Source of the DNA: Amia ocellicauda
Lineage: Eukaryota; Chordata; Actinopteri; Amiiformes; Amiidae
Length of the DNA stretch: 64,000 bases
Assembly (NCBI RefSeq): GCF_036373705.1
Contig: NC_089851.1
Span: 60,683,850 to 60,747,849 of the forward strand
Direction of reading: 5' to 3'
In this document: piece after piece, positions 10,011 through 22,501 of the stretch
Position numbering within the stretch: the first letter of the stretch is position 1
Layout of the letters: each line of letters opens with the position of its first letter
Translations under genes and position numbers: made by a program
The notes under the pieces: generated by a model
Database searches by the model: none
Told to the model about the DNA's origin: nothing
What the model saw: the letters and a program-made list of their open reading frames with translations, nothing else

Positions 10011-12137
10011 GGTTGGAGATGGTGGGGTCATCGTCTTCCTCAAAGCCCTCGTCGTCACTCTCCTCCCTGTCTGAGTCTTGGCCAGCTGCCTCGTCCGGGA
10101 CGTTGGGGTCGCTGTGCACACGTTGGAGCTCTTTCCCTGTCTGTGAGTACAGGTACTTGATCCCAATGAGCTCCCCTTCAACACAATCATAACAGAAGCA
10201 TGGGTTCACCGCTTTTATTATTTTCATAACACTGCTAAAGAGCACCTTACAAATCAACCCCCCACACTGACACGCTCACTGACGCGTGTACACGCCTGAC
10301 TTCACGAACCCCTCCGACAGGTCCCTGGCCAGCACCTTCTGGCTCAGGGTGCCCAGGGCGTTCTGCAAGGAGCCACTGTAGGAGCACAGAAGCTTGCCAG
10401 CATCCTCCACGGCCGCCACTGTACGGTCCGCATTCCACCTCACCAGGCCCTCCAGCAGAAATGCCAGGAAGTGCACATCGCTGGCACTGGTGCCTGAGCA
10501 GAGCAGGAGGAAACAGAAACACACACTTCAATACAGTTCAAAATATACTCTTCACAAAGCCATAGTATATAAATATACACGTACTGTAACAATTACAGAA
10601 AAAAAAACTAGTCTACTGATCCACTGGGTTCAAAAAGCATAACAGAATCTGGCGTCTTTATTTGCGGTGCAGCTGGCACTAACCTGGGATGAAAAGGGCC
10701 AGGTGGAGGTGGAAAGACTCCAAGGAGATCGATCCACGGGCGCAGCGGTATACTGGCAGCAGCACACCCCCCTTCCGCAGCTGCCCTGTCTGGGTATACA
10801 GCTGCACCCCCTCGGGGTCCTGAATGCAGGCGAGGTGGGGCCGCTGTGTCTTCCAGATGGCCTGGATCTGCTTGTGGTCCAGCAGCGGCACGCCCATGGT
10901 GTCCAGCCCCCTCCTGCTGTCAAAAATGTCCAGCAGCTCCTGGATGAGCCGCTCCGTATCCTGTGCCCCCCGGCCACCTTCGACCGTCCAGCCACAGAGC
11001 AGCAGTCCCAGTCCACATACAGGATCTGAGGGGGAGCCTCTCCGGCCAAGCGGTACCACTCCACCAGCCCAGCAGCCATGGGCTGCAGCCCCTCACCCTC
11101 TCCGCATGTTAGCACCGAGTTCAGGACCTGCCCGAACTCATTGCCGACGTTGGTGGCCCACGCTGCCGTGCCAGTGGCTGCTCCTGCGAGCTTCCTGGTC
11201 AACTGAAAAATGTATGAGACACATTAAGTTATTAGGTCTTTAATTGTAATGCGTTCAGCTGAGCGGCACCACGATGCACCAAGTGGCCGCTGAGACAGCA
11301 GCACAAAAAATCTGACTGACGATACTCACCTTCTTTGTCGAGTCCAGTTTTAAAATGGACCCGAACACAGACGTGACCTGGGCCTTTACCTCGGCCAGCT
11401 GCTCCAGCACGTCGAGGTCATACACTGCCAGCAGCCACTTGGGTCCAGGCACCGGTGGCATGGGTGGCGGTGGCCGGAAGCTCGGGACTACAGGTGCAGA
11501 GGTCACAAAGGGCTCGCAGTCTGCGAGGTACCGCAGGGTTTTTACGCTGCCACGCCTCGCTGTGCTGCTCCTGCAGCTGTTTGCACAGCCGGGTGGCGCT
11601 GTTCCCCAGGGTGTGCTCCCTCATGAGACTCAGCACCGTGTAGTCGCAGGACAGCCTGCCCAAGACACAGCAGTACAGCAGTTAGAGTTCAGGAAACATT
11701 TCAGCAGAGAGGGAGGGGGGGAGGGAAAGCACAGATGCTGTGTGGTGAATTGTCTCCATACGGGTAGGTGAGGATGGCCGGGAACTGGCTCCGATGAGCC
11801 ACATCCAGCTGCTGCAGCACGTCTCCGGACCAGCCTGCATACTTCTTTGAGCCTGTGTCCCTCACACTGGGGCTGGATGCAGGTGAGCTTCACAGCCCAA
11901 ATGCGGTAGGGCATCCACAGGAACAGCGGCCGAGCGAAGTGCAGGCTGGGAGAGGCCGGGGGCTGCCGATACACCGGGCAGGGCTAGGGAGGGAACAACC
12001 ACAGACGCAGGTCCGAGGTCAGCTCCAGCTTCCCAAACCTGCTCCTAGTGAACAGGGCCTTGGAGACCCACTGCAGCTGCTCAGCGGGCAGCGTCTGCTT
12101 CCAGCCCTCAGGAAGCAGGACCTGCAGAAACACAGGG

Positions 12138-12248
12138 ACAGACAGACAGACAGACAGACAGTGACAGGAGTTGCCAGGACACTACGGATACTGCACCCAG
12201 ATTTAACAAACACACAAAGACACACTCACACACACACACACACACACC
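12138..12248. repeat. Microsatellites in an intron
   Basis: A (GACA)n run near 12140-12162 and a (CA)n run near 12218-12247 lie in the intron between exons 3 and 4 of the decayed gene. Another loose repeat of about 16 bp around catgccactacatcac lies at 12475-12550 in the preceding intron. Confidence 0.8.
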
Positions 12249-13559
12249 ACTCTTACCCCCACCAGGCTGCTCCGCTGAACCGAGCGGTGTCGGCTGCTGA
12301 GCTGAGCTAGCCATGGCCGCTGCCCCCGGCTCCTGCACTGAAGACACTAGAGATAAAACGGGCGATTCAAAATCTCGCAACAACAGAGATGTAACTAATG
12401 GTGAAATTATCCAAATCTATGTTAATTCCAAGGTGACTAGGTCTATGAAGCCTTATCATTCAATCAACCATGTTACTGTGCCACTACATCATATCACACC
12501 ATGCCACTACATCACGCCATGCCACTACACTATATCACAGCGTGCCACTCCACATGCACAGCACACACGGTAAGGATGCAACGCATAGCAAACATGCAGC
12601 TCAGCGCATAAAGCCAGGGGTCACAGATACTTGGGGGTGTCGAGGCAGGGCAGACGAGGTGACTGTAAAGCGATATGTAGCCAAAGCACCGTGTGGACCC
12701 CGGGTCCATCTCACTTACCTTACACTGGGAGATCCGTCCATCTTAAGCTAACAAAATACAACAATACAAGTTAGTTTGTGCCAAATGGCAAGAACTCCAT
12801 CTTGAACCTGAAATGAATGACATTTAGACATGTATTGAAATAGGCTGATATTTGTAACAGCTGCGTGAAGACTTACGCGGGGGGGCCATGTCCTCCACAG
12901 CTGCCAGCAGCTCAGCGTCAGTGAGTGCATCGTTGCTGAAGGCCAGTGACGGGCGCTCCTTCCTGGACACCGTTGGAAGGAGGAGTAAACGTGCGCTGTA
13001 ACGGTGGGCATTTGGTACAGGGGTCATGGTAACTGGTGTATTTTGTTTTTGAAATCACAAAATGTGTGCGATTATCGTGTGTTTGCCGTCGGTCTGTTTT
13101 AAGTGTGAACTTTAAATTGTGTGATAGCCCTGGTATAACTGTTTACCTAATTGCTGCCTTAATAAACTACATTTAATTCTAATTGCTCAAATCACACACT
13201 TCCACAAAATGAACCTTTTGCCACTGGAGCTCTGGACTTGGTGGCAGACGAGGAGAAGGTGGGAGTCGACTGCGAGGCACTCGTCCTGGGAGGCTGGCAG
13301 GGTGCAGGCACCGAGGGTGTGGGCTGGGAGGAGGCAGGCTGTGCTGCTGGCTTCTGGGCCTGTGACTCCCTGTCCCGCCGCAGGATGTATGCCAGGAATT
13401 TGGCCATCTGCGTTCCGGGCTGGGGAGTCTGCCTCCTTATCCATCTCACATACCTGTAATAAACCCAGGTTCTCTGTCTAACTACAACTACACTGACTAT
13501 ACAACTGCAGGCCAGGGTGCTCTTAATTCCCTGAAACATACATCCAAGGAGATCATTAC

Positions 13560-13586
13560 AATTAGTATGTTTTATTATTATTTTGA

Positions 13587-13631
<45 letters not shown>

Positions 13632-13932
13632 TTAAAAAATAACAATACTTTCAATTAAATGACAACAAATAATACAAGATATGTTATAATTCATCATATA
13701 CCTTGTATCACTGCTACAATTATTCGTATTATGATTCGTACTAGTACTATTATCATCATCCTCATTATTATTACTATTATTATGATGATGATGATGTGAC
13801 GCAGTGAAACGCTACACGATTTTTTCTGTTTTATGTTTCAATGCAGCACATACTACTACTACTACTACTACTACTAAATAGTATTTTAATACCATTATTA
13901 ATACTATTATGATGATGATGTGACACAATGAC

Positions 13933-13964
<32 letters not shown>

Positions 13965-14039
13965 TCGTCTCCGGCTTCCCCACGACCCTCACCAGGATAA
14001 GCAGTTTCGAAAATGAATGGATGGATGGATGGATGGATG

Positions 14040-14100
<61 letters not shown>

Positions 14101-14115
14101 CATCATCATTATTAT
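13560..14115. repeat. Dense trinucleotide microsatellites with an L2 tail
   Basis: Runs of (TAA)n at 13591-13630, 13933-13964 and 14041-14100 are mixed with (ATG)n and (TAC)n runs. They explain the poly-isoleucine and poly-asparagine open frames seen here. Between them, 13967-14042 is the 3' end of an L2-type LINE or its SINE partner: gtctccggcttccccacg, then caggataagc, then a (GGAT)n tail. Confidence 0.85.
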
Positions 14116-14560
14116 TAATACTATTCTTATTCTTATTCTTATCATTATGTGACGCAGTGAAACACTATACGTTTCTTTGACTTTTTTACGGTTCAAAACA
14201 CTTCTCTCTCAACAGTATAGAAGACACATACCTTACACAAAACACCAGGGTTATTATCAAATGTATAAAAAGCATGAAATAACACCGCAAACACAGCAGG
14301 TCATAAAAACAGATCGTATTAACACATTATCGACAGACCGATTGATCAATTAAGAAAATGCTTACTTACGTGGATCGATAGCAAAAAAATAAAATAATAG
14401 GAAGGAAGGAAGGAAGGAAGGAAAGAAGGAGGGAGGGAGGCATAGATAGAAAAATAGATCGATAGATAAAGATAAAGCTAGATTGATAGAATATATATAT
14501 AGATAGAGACAGAGAGAGAGATATTGATGTCTGTCTGTATGTCTGTCTGTATGTCTCAAA
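14116..14560. other. AT-rich spacer with (GGAA)n, (GATA)n and (GTCT)n runs
   Basis: No gene is seen. The sequence gtgacgcagtgaaac occurs at 13797 and 14149, so part of this AT-rich block looks duplicated. (GGAA)n at 14400-14425, (GATA)n at 14455-14510 and a gtctgtctgtat motif at 14530-14555 are simple repeats. Confidence 0.6.
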
Positions 14561-15147
14561 GATTCTTTTCACTCCCTAGGCAACGTCTGACAAAACACGT
14601 ATTTACTATTAGAAGTCCACCCGCAAAGCCCGCCTCTCCGGGTCATGTAGCCAACCAGCTGAAAGAAAACACATTGAGTGGCGTGGGAAATCGGGGGTTG
14701 TTCCAGCGGCAATTGTAAGCAATAAATGCAGGCTGAGGCTGCCAATTTCAGTGGAATTTTAGAAAAAGCAGTCGTTCCCATTGGTTACATTTTAGTATGT
14801 CGATACAGAGCACATTCAGCCTATCTGGGCGCAAGGATGACACGCAAATTCTTGAAGCGTTCCATATTTTGGTCAGGTTCTCCGCAGCGCGCCGGTTCCC
14901 CTTGGCATCGCGGACATCTGGTGCTTGCGTCGCGGGCGGTTTGTCGCACTGCGGCAGCTCTCCCTCTCGCGCCCGTGCTCGGTGGCGTTGAGTCCTCTCG
15001 CACTCCTGCGTCGCAGCGGATCTATCGACCCCTTTCGATGCGGGCGAATTTTCCTGCCGTTTTTTCCTTTTTTTTTTTTTTTTTGGGGGGGGGGGCGTGC
15101 AGACGACCGATTGTCATTTCTCACTACTTCTTTCTTAGCAGACACCC
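14561..15147. other. Left flank of tandem array, with CpG-rich segment
   Basis: No coding or RNA gene recognised. Positions 14870-15060 are rich in CG dinucleotides, unlike most of the window, which could mark a former promoter or a lightly methylated stretch. A run of about 18 T followed by 10 G lies at 15066-15096. Similarity to the tandem unit begins abruptly at about 15148. Confidence 0.5.
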
Positions 15148-15311
15148 TGGGCTCAGGGTGAAAAGGGTCACATGCATATGAGATGTTTGGGCAATGCGAG
15201 TTCTCGACTACAAATCCGAATTTCCGGGGTTTTCTCCTTGTCCTCATGCAATTTCAACGGCTTGACATTTGGGAGCTCGCCCAAAACCGACGTCAAACCA
15301 TAAGCACGGCT

Positions 15312-15400
15312 TCCTTCGAGCCGGAATTGAACCAGCGACCTAAGGATGCCCGCTGCCTGAAACCTACAGTCCTCCGCTCTACCAACTGAGCTATCGAAGG
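15312..15400 (-). tRNA. tRNA-Tyr(GUA) with 16-nt intron, unit 1
   Basis: The minus strand starts CCTTCGATAGCTCAGTTGG and ends GGCTCGAAGGA. Acceptor arms pair fully (CCTTCGA with TCGAAGG). The anticodon loop reads CTGTAG, then a 16-nt intron (GTTTCAGGCAGCGGGC), then ATCC. An intron just after the base following the anticodon is standard for vertebrate tRNA-Tyr. The B box is GGTTCAATTCC, a good match. With the intron removed the length is 73 nt. It looks functional. Confidence 0.95.
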
Positions 15401-15870
15401 GAAGCCTTTCACCACCTCTCCCTGGCAGTCTCAGTGGCCGTGCAAATTCAAGAAGCACCGTGGCTTGGCTCAGTGGTTTGCAACCCGTGTGCCTTGAGGA
15501 CTACCCAATTGTGTCTTGAGATTTTTATCCCCTCAAAAATATTATGTCATTTCGTTAGGTCAACTTCATGAATCTTGTATCAAATCAAACTTATTCAAAT
15601 TTGTGAAAATGTTACATTTATTCATCACCTGTAGAAAGCGTTTCATAACTGAAATGTTGTGTTTGCCGGACTGAACGCACACCTACACTGAGTTGCAGTG
15701 CTTTCAGTGGTACTGAAAGGCAATTGATGAAAGGGACAGATGGTGAATTCCTTTTTATCTTGCACACTGCTTGTCCTTTTTCTAAGTTGGACTGGTGAAC
15801 GAAATCTATTTTATCAATATTATTCAATGTGTTTGTTCTTGCCCTTTTGGTAGGCTTATTTTTTTGATAC

Positions 15871-16266
15871 TGTAACGGAGATGGAGAAGCAGCACCGCCC
15901 CTCTCGATTAATATGCGGCCATCTCCGTAGGGGCTGCTGGGAGATAAGAGAAAGGACTGTAAAGAGTGAATTAAGGGCCTGTTCATTGTTATGTATTGAT
16001 TGTGTACTGTACCGTTGTGTACTGTTGTTGGATGTCTCCTGTTCCTCTAAGTCTCATTTGGCTTTGGTTTCCCCCCTCTTTGATGAATAATCGGGCTCTA
16101 AATAGCCCCGACGTTTCTCCTGCAGTTCTTCGTTCTTTCCCCTGCTAGCGCTGCCTTTGTGAAGGCGGATGGTGCTTGTGAGAAGTCAACAGCGTGTCCA
16201 CCGAAAAGGGTGTCTGACTCCTGGTTTTGGATCCGGAAGGGTTGATAACAAACCGAAACGATTACA
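15871..16266 (+). mobile_element. LTR-like stretch inside each 2,475-bp unit
   Basis: It begins TGTAACGGAG, ends GATTACA, and contains a TATA-like ctctaaatagcccc and an internal hairpin (cggagatgg ... ccatctccg). Size and ends recall Gypsy LTRs in this window, but I find no clear target duplication. It recurs in all five units, so any insertion came before the array grew. Confidence 0.3.
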
Positions 16267-16396
16267 ATATGATACTGCTTAGATTAACTGTGGATATGTA
16301 TTGTGATCGTGCTCGGCTCAGGTGTGCGTTCAGTCCGAACACAAAACATTTTGGTCGCGAAACGTCTAATCAAATCGAATAAAACGGCGGGGATAG

Positions 16397-16596
16397 CATG
16401 TTTGTTCCGTGTGCTATTGTTTTTCAACAATTGTAATGCCCTTTGTAACGTTTAACCACTTCGTTGAATAGAGCTTGTTATAGGATATTGTGAACTCATG
16501 TTTGATCCGTGTGCTATTGTTTTTCAACAATTGTAATGCCCTTTGTAACGTTTAACCACTTCGTTGAATAGAGCTTGTTATAGGATATTGTGAACT
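16397..16596. repeat. Two tandem 100-bp copies inside the unit
   Basis: Two direct copies of a 100-bp sequence (catgtttgttccgtgtgc ... gatattgtgaact) lie at 16397-16496 and 16497-16596 and differ by about one base. The same pair recurs in every unit. Function unknown. Confidence 0.95.
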
Positions 16597-16799
16597 GAAC
16601 CTATTTCGCTGTGAATTTATATTTACTGCGAATAGTTTATTGTGTCTGGTCTTGGTCTGTCTGCACTAAATAAATGATTTGTATCAAGTAATTATTTAGT
16701 TTGTCTGTCTACTTTTTTACCTAACCACTAAAGGTCACTCCTTGCACTTCACACATTTGCCCTTTTAATTACTCCCTTACTGACATACTTTAACATGCA

Positions 16800-17244
16800 A
16801 TGTGCAATGTGTGATAATAGTTTTAGCACCCTGTTGCCATTCAGGTGAGACAATACCTAGTAAATCCTTATTTTTTTTCATGTTGGTGCGCCGCGAAGGT
16901 TTTTGGTCTCAGCAAAGTGTGCGGTGGCATTACAACGCTTGGGAACCACTGGCTTGGCTTGTTGGGCATCCAGGTATGCACTGAGATTACGATCGGCACG
17001 ATGATTGTCGTTCTCAGGAGAATTGTGTTTCTTTGCTGATCACGTTCTCTGTCGCTTTTTACACAGTTCTTACAAGTGGCACATTGGGGATGAGGAGCAG
17101 GGCATGCTGACACGCATAGCTGTGGACTTCTGCATGGCACGGGGCCACAGGTCATTCCAAGTATTTCAAGACGCCAGCAAATGTGTGGACACATTGTGTA
17201 GGTTGTGTTGGCCCAACCCTCACAGATTGTGCCAAGTCAAGTAG
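16800..17244. other. Unit segment with short open frames, no recognised product
   Basis: Overlapping frames on both strands (for example 17005-17244 plus and 16868-17194 minus) recur in units 1-4; the fifth unit carries a one-base deletion and is cut here. A ggtatgcact / ttacacag pair at 16972 and 17061 looks like a small intron on the plus strand, with WHIGDEEQGML after it. I do not recognise the protein. Confidence 0.25.
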
Positions 17245-17471
17245 AGATGCATGTTGTCCTGTTCTAAAGTGACACGTCGTCAACAGCAAAAACATCTCTC
17301 ACAGTTCCTGGCTTGACTTGCCTCTGGAAGACAACACTTGCCCAGGCTGGATATTTGCCGAAAGAAGCAAAGAGGACAGGACACCTTTCCTAGCCGCAAC
17401 TGCTTATCTCATTGTCACCAGGAAGGCCGTCCAGGCTTTTCAACGCCATGGCCCTCGGTCAACATGGTCTC

Positions 17472-17475
17472 AAAA
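17472..17475 (-). terminator. Pol III terminator of tRNA-Lys (unit 1; repeated in units 2-4)
   Basis: TTTT on the minus strand lies three bases after the tRNA 3' end, the usual distance for RNA polymerase III termination. The same site recurs at +2,475, +4,950 and +7,425. Confidence 0.7.
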
Positions 17476-17478
17476 CAG

Positions 17479-17551
17479 TGCCTGAACAGGGACTGGAACC
17501 CTGGACCCTCAGATTAAAAGTCTGATGCTCTACCGGCTGAGCTACCCGGGC
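17479..17551 (-). tRNA. tRNA-Lys(UUU), unit 1
   Basis: The minus strand starts GCCCGGGTAGCTCAGCCGG, has the loop CTTTTAA (anticodon TTT) and ends TGTTCAGGCA; 73 nt. The D arm and anticodon arm pair well. Compared with the usual vertebrate tRNA-Lys there is a C4-A69 mismatch in the acceptor stem, C instead of a purine at position 57 (TTCCAGT), and A as discriminator. A TTTT terminator follows within a few bases (plus strand 17472-17475). It is either a divergent gene or an early pseudogene. Confidence 0.85.
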
Positions 17552-17786
17552 TTCAGAGATGCGCTTCACAATGTGTTGGCTTCATGATTGTTCCATACCG
17601 ATTTCTGGTCGGTTTAGAAAACTGGGCTCACGGTGAAAAGGGTCACATGCATATGAGATGTTTGGGCAATGCGAGTTCTCGACTACAAATCCGAATTTCC
17701 GGGGTTTTCTCCTTGTCCTCATGCAATTTCAACGGCTTGACATTTGGGAGCTCGCCCAAAACCGACGTCAAACCATAAGCACGGCT

Positions 17787-17875
17787 TCCTTCGAGCCGGA
17801 ATTGAACCAGCGACCTAAGGATGCCCGCTGCCTGAAACCTACAGTCCTCCGCTCTACCAACTGAGCTATCGAAGG
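17787..17875 (-). tRNA. tRNA-Tyr(GUA) with 16-nt intron, unit 2
   Basis: Same sequence as the unit 1 gene, 2,475 bp further on, with the same intron and full acceptor pairing. It lies about 235 bp upstream, in its own direction, of the tRNA-Lys of the preceding unit. Confidence 0.95.
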
Positions 17876-19953
17876 GAAGCCTTTCACCACCTCTCCCTGG
17901 CAGTCTCAGTGGCCGTGCAAATTCAAGAAGCACCGTGGCTTGGCTCAGTGGTTTGCAACCCGTGTGCCTTGAGGACTACCCAATTGTGTCTTGAGATTTT
18001 TATCCCCTCAAAAATATTATGTCATTTCGTTAGGTCAACTTCATGAATCTTGTATCAAATCAAACTTATTCAAATTTGTGAAAATGTTACATTTATTCAT
18101 CACCTGTAGAAAGCGTTTCATAACTGAAATGTTGTGTTTGCCGGACTGAACGCACACCTACACTGAGTTGCAGTGCTTTCAGTGGTACTGAAAGGCAATT
18201 GATGAAAGGGACAGATGGTGAATTCCTTTTTATCTTGCACACTGCTTGTCCTTTTTCTAAGTTGGACTGGTGAACGAAATCTATTTTATCAATATTATTC
18301 AATGTGTTTGTTCTTGCCCTTTTGGTAGGCTTATTTTTTTGATACTGTAACGGAGATGGAGAAGCAGCACCGCCCCTCTCGATTAATATGCGGCCATCTC
18401 CGTAGGGGCTGCTGGGAGATAAGAGAAAGGACTGTAAAGAGTGAATTAAGGGCCTGTTCATTGTTATGTATTGATTGTGTACTGTACCGTTGTGTACTGT
18501 TGTTGGATGTCTCCTGTTCCTCTAAGTCTCATTTGGCTTTGGTTTCCCCCCTCTTTGATGAATAATCGGGCTCTAAATAGCCCCGACGTTTCTCCTGCAG
18601 TTCTTCGTTCTTTCCCCTGCTAGCGCTGCCTTTGTGAAGGCGGATGGTGCTTGTGAGAAGTCAACAGCGTGTCCACCGAAAAGGGTGTCTGACTCCTGGT
18701 TTTGGATCCGGAAGGGTTGATAACAAACCGAAACGATTACAATATGATACTGCTTAGATTAACTGTGGATATGTATTGTGATCGTGCTCGGCTCAGGTGT
18801 GCGTTCAGTCCGAACACAAAACATTTTGGTCGCGAAACGTCTAATCAAATCGAATAAAACGGCGGGGATAGCATGTTTGTTCCGTGTGCTATTGTTTTTC
18901 AACAATTGTAATGCCCTTTGTAACGTTTAACCACTTCGTTGAATAGAGCTTGTTATAGGATATTGTGAACTCATGTTTGATCCGTGTGCTATTGTTTTTC
19001 AACAATTGTAATGCCCTTTGTAACGTTTAACCACTTCGTTGAATAGAGCTTGTTATAGGATATTGTGAACTGAACCTATTTCGCTGTGAATTTATATTTA
19101 CTGCGAATAGTTTATTGTGTCTGGTCTTGGTCTGTCTGCACTAAATAAATGATTTGTATCAAGTAATTATTTAGTTTGTCTGTCTACTTTTTTACCTAAC
19201 CACTAAAGGTCACTCCTTGCACTTCACACATTTGCCCTTTTAATTACTCCCTTACTGACATACTTTAACATGCAATGTGCAATGTGTGATAATAGTTTTA
19301 GCACCCTGTTGCCATTCAGGTGAGACAATACCTAGTAAATCCTTATTTTTTTTCATGTTGGTGCGCCGCGAAGGTTTTTGGTCTCAGCAAAGTGTGCGGT
19401 GGCATTACAACGCTTGGGAACCACTGGCTTGGCTTGTTGGGCATCCAGGTATGCACTGAGATTACGATCGGCACGATGATTGTCGTTCTCAGGAGAATTG
19501 TGTTTCTTTGCTGATCACGTTCTCTGTCGCTTTTTACACAGTTCTTACAAGTGGCACATTGGGGATGAGGAGCAGGGCATGCTGACACGCATAGCTGTGG
19601 ACTTCTGCATGGCACGGGGCCACAGGTCATTCCAAGTATTTCAAGACGCCAGCAAATGTGTGGACACATTGTGTAGGTTGTGTTGGCCCAACCCTCACAG
19701 ATTGTGCCAAGTCAAGTAGAGATGCATGTTGTCCTGTTCTAAAGTGACACGTCGTCAACAGCAAAAACATCTCTCACAGTTCCTGGCTTGACTTGCCTCT
19801 GGAAGACAACACTTGCCCAGGCTGGATATTTGCCGAAAGAAGCAAAGAGGACAGGACACCTTTCCTAGCCGCAACTGCTTATCTCATTGTCACCAGGAAG
19901 GCCGTCCAGGCTTTTCAACGCCATGGCCCTCGGTCAACATGGTCTCAAAACAG

Positions 19954-20026
19954 TGCCTGAACAGGGACTGGAACCCTGGACCGTCAGATTAAAAGTCTGA
20001 TGCTCTACCGGCTGAGCTACCCGGGC
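19954..20026 (-). tRNA. tRNA-Lys(UUU), unit 2, variant
   Basis: As the unit 1 copy, but with G to C in the variable loop just after the anticodon stem (CTGACGG instead of CTGAGGG). Same C4-A69 mismatch and the same TTTT terminator. Confidence 0.85.
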
Positions 20027-20261
20027 TTCAGAGATGCGCTTCACAATGTGTTGGCTTCATGATTGTTCCATACCGATTTCTGGTCGGTTTAGAAAACTGG
20101 GCTCACGGTGAAAAGGGTCACATGCATATGAGATGTTTGGGCAATGCGAGTTCTCGACTACAAATCCGAATTTCCGGGGTTTTCTCCTTGTCCTCATGCA
20201 ATTTCAACGGCTTGACATTTGGGAGCTCGCCCAAAACCGACGTCAAACCATAAGCACGGCT

Positions 20262-20350
20262 TCCTTCGAGCCGGAATTGAACCAGCGACCTAAGGATGCC
20301 CGCTGCCTGAAACCTACAGTCCTCCGCTCTACCAACTGAGCTATCGAAGG
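20262..20350 (-). tRNA. tRNA-Tyr(GUA) with 16-nt intron, unit 3
   Basis: Identical to the unit 1 copy over the whole gene, including the intron. Confidence 0.95.
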
Positions 20351-22428
20351 GAAGCCTTTCACCACCTCTCCCTGGCAGTCTCAGTGGCCGTGCAAATTCA
20401 AGAAGCACCGTGGCTTGGCTCAGTGGTTTGCAACCCGTGTGCCTTGAGGACTACCCAATTGTGTCTTGAGATTTTTATCCCCTCAAAAATATTATGTCAT
20501 TTCGTTAGGTCAACTTCATGAATCTTGTATCAAATCAAACTTATTCAAATTTGTGAAAATGTTACATTTATTCATCACCTGTAGAAAGCGTTTCATAACT
20601 GAAATGTTGTGTTTGCCGGACTGAACGCACACCTACACTGAGTTGCAGTGCTTTCAGTGGTACTGAAAGGCAATTGATGAAAGGGACAGATGGTGAATTC
20701 CTTTTTATCTTGCACACTGCTTGTCCTTTTTCTAAGTTGGACTGGTGAACGAAATCTATTTTATCAATATTATTCAATGTGTTTGTTCTTGCCCTTTTGG
20801 TAGGCTTATTTTTTTGATACTGTAACGGAGATGGAGAAGCAGCACCGCCCCTCTCGATTAATATGCGGCCATCTCCGTAGGGGCTGCTGGGAGATAAGAG
20901 AAAGGACTGTAAAGAGTGAATTAAGGGCCTGTTCATTGTTATGTATTGATTGTGTACTGTACCGTTGTGTACTGTTGTTGGATGTCTCCTGTTCCTCTAA
21001 GTCTCATTTGGCTTTGGTTTCCCCCCTCTTTGATGAATAATCGGGCTCTAAATAGCCCCGACGTTTCTCCTGCAGTTCTTCGTTCTTTCCCCTGCTAGCG
21101 CTGCCTTTGTGAAGGCGGATGGTGCTTGTGAGAAGTCAACAGCGTGTCCACCGAAAAGGGTGTCTGACTCCTGGTTTTGGATCCGGAAGGGTTGATAACA
21201 AACCGAAACGATTACAATATGATACTGCTTAGATTAACTGTGGATATGTATTGTGATCGTGCTCGGCTCAGGTGTGCGTTCAGTCCGAACACAAAACATT
21301 TTGGTCGCGAAACGTCTAATCAAATCGAATAAAACGGCGGGGATAGCATGTTTGTTCCGTGTGCTATTGTTTTTCAACAATTGTAATGCCCTTTGTAACG
21401 TTTAACCACTTCGTTGAATAGAGCTTGTTATAGGATATTGTGAACTCATGTTTGATCCGTGTGCTATTGTTTTTCAACAATTGTAATGCCCTTTGTAACG
21501 TTTAACCACTTCGTTGAATAGAGCTTGTTATAGGATATTGTGAACTGAACCTATTTCGCTGTGAATTTATATTTACTGCGAATAGTTTATTGTGTCTGGT
21601 CTTGGTCTGTCTGCACTAAATAAATGATTTGTATCAAGTAATTATTTAGTTTGTCTGTCTACTTTTTTACCTAACCACTAAAGGTCACTCCTTGCACTTC
21701 ACACATTTGCCCTTTTAATTACTCCCTTACTGACATACTTTAACATGCAATGTGCAATGTGTGATAATAGTTTTAGCACCCTGTTGCCATTCAGGTGAGA
21801 CAATACCTAGTAAATCCTTATTTTTTTTCATGTTGGTGCGCCGCGAAGGTTTTTGGTCTCAGCAAAGTGTGCGGTGGCATTACAACGCTTGGGAACCACT
21901 GGCTTGGCTTGTTGGGCATCCAGGTATGCACTGAGATTACGATCGGCACGATGATTGTCGTTCTCAGGAGAATTGTGTTTCTTTGCTGATCACGTTCTCT
22001 GTCGCTTTTTACACAGTTCTTACAAGTGGCACATTGGGGATGAGGAGCAGGGCATGCTGACACGCATAGCTGTGGACTTCTGCATGGCACGGGGCCACAG
22101 GTCATTCCAAGTATTTCAAGACGCCAGCAAATGTGTGGACACATTGTGTAGGTTGTGTTGGCCCAACCCTCACAGATTGTGCCAAGTCAAGTAGAGATGC
22201 ATGTTGTCCTGTTCTAAAGTGACACGTCGTCAACAGCAAAAACATCTCTCACAGTTCCTGGCTTGACTTGCCTCTGGAAGACAACACTTGCCCAGGCTGG
22301 ATATTTGCCGAAAGAAGCAAAGAGGACAGGACACCTTTCCTAGCCGCAACTGCTTATCTCATTGTCACCAGGAAGGCCGTCCAGGCTTTTCAACGCCATG
22401 GCCCTCGGTCAACATGGTCTCAAAACAG

Positions 22429-22501
22429 TGCCTGAACAGGGACTGGAACCCTGGACCGTCAGATTAAAAGTCTGATGCTCTACCGGCTGAGCTACCCGGG
22501 C
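22429..22501 (-). tRNA. tRNA-Lys(UUU), unit 3, variant
   Basis: Carries the same variable-loop change as unit 2, so units 2 and 3 share a recent common copy or have been converted. Otherwise like unit 1. Confidence 0.85.

Larger units (their letters stand above)
9478..13407 (-). pseudogene. Nine-exon DUF6729-type gene, decayed
   Basis: I recognise a family of multi-copy fish proteins with a DUF6729-type region; biochemical function unknown, and a mobile origin is often suspected. Exons on the minus strand, by coding content and splice sites: 13407-13215 (MAKFLAYILRRDRE), 12962-12877 (donor gtaagt), about 12327-12257 (donor gtaaga), 12121-about 11775 (PLFLWMPYRIW), 11655-11330 (donor gtgagt), 11202-10684 (ILYVDWDCC), 10493-10280, 10175-9854 and 9731-9478. 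Signs of decay: an in-frame TAG after LWLFPP near 11985; a missing segment with a frame change near 11860; one extra A in an A-run at about 11555; and loss of roughly 100 residues after YVDWDCC. The exon after 9478 is missing, where the Gypsy sequence begins. Introns are kept, so it is not a retrocopy. Confidence 0.6.

Noticed and set aside
9555-10160. 201-codon plus-strand frame and other plus frames at 10.4-12.3 kb
   Set aside because: Antisense to exons of the DUF6729-type gene, which have proper splice sites and recognisable protein sequence on the minus strand.
13831-14196. Open frames of poly-isoleucine or poly-asparagine
   Set aside because: They are translations of (TAA)n and related microsatellites.
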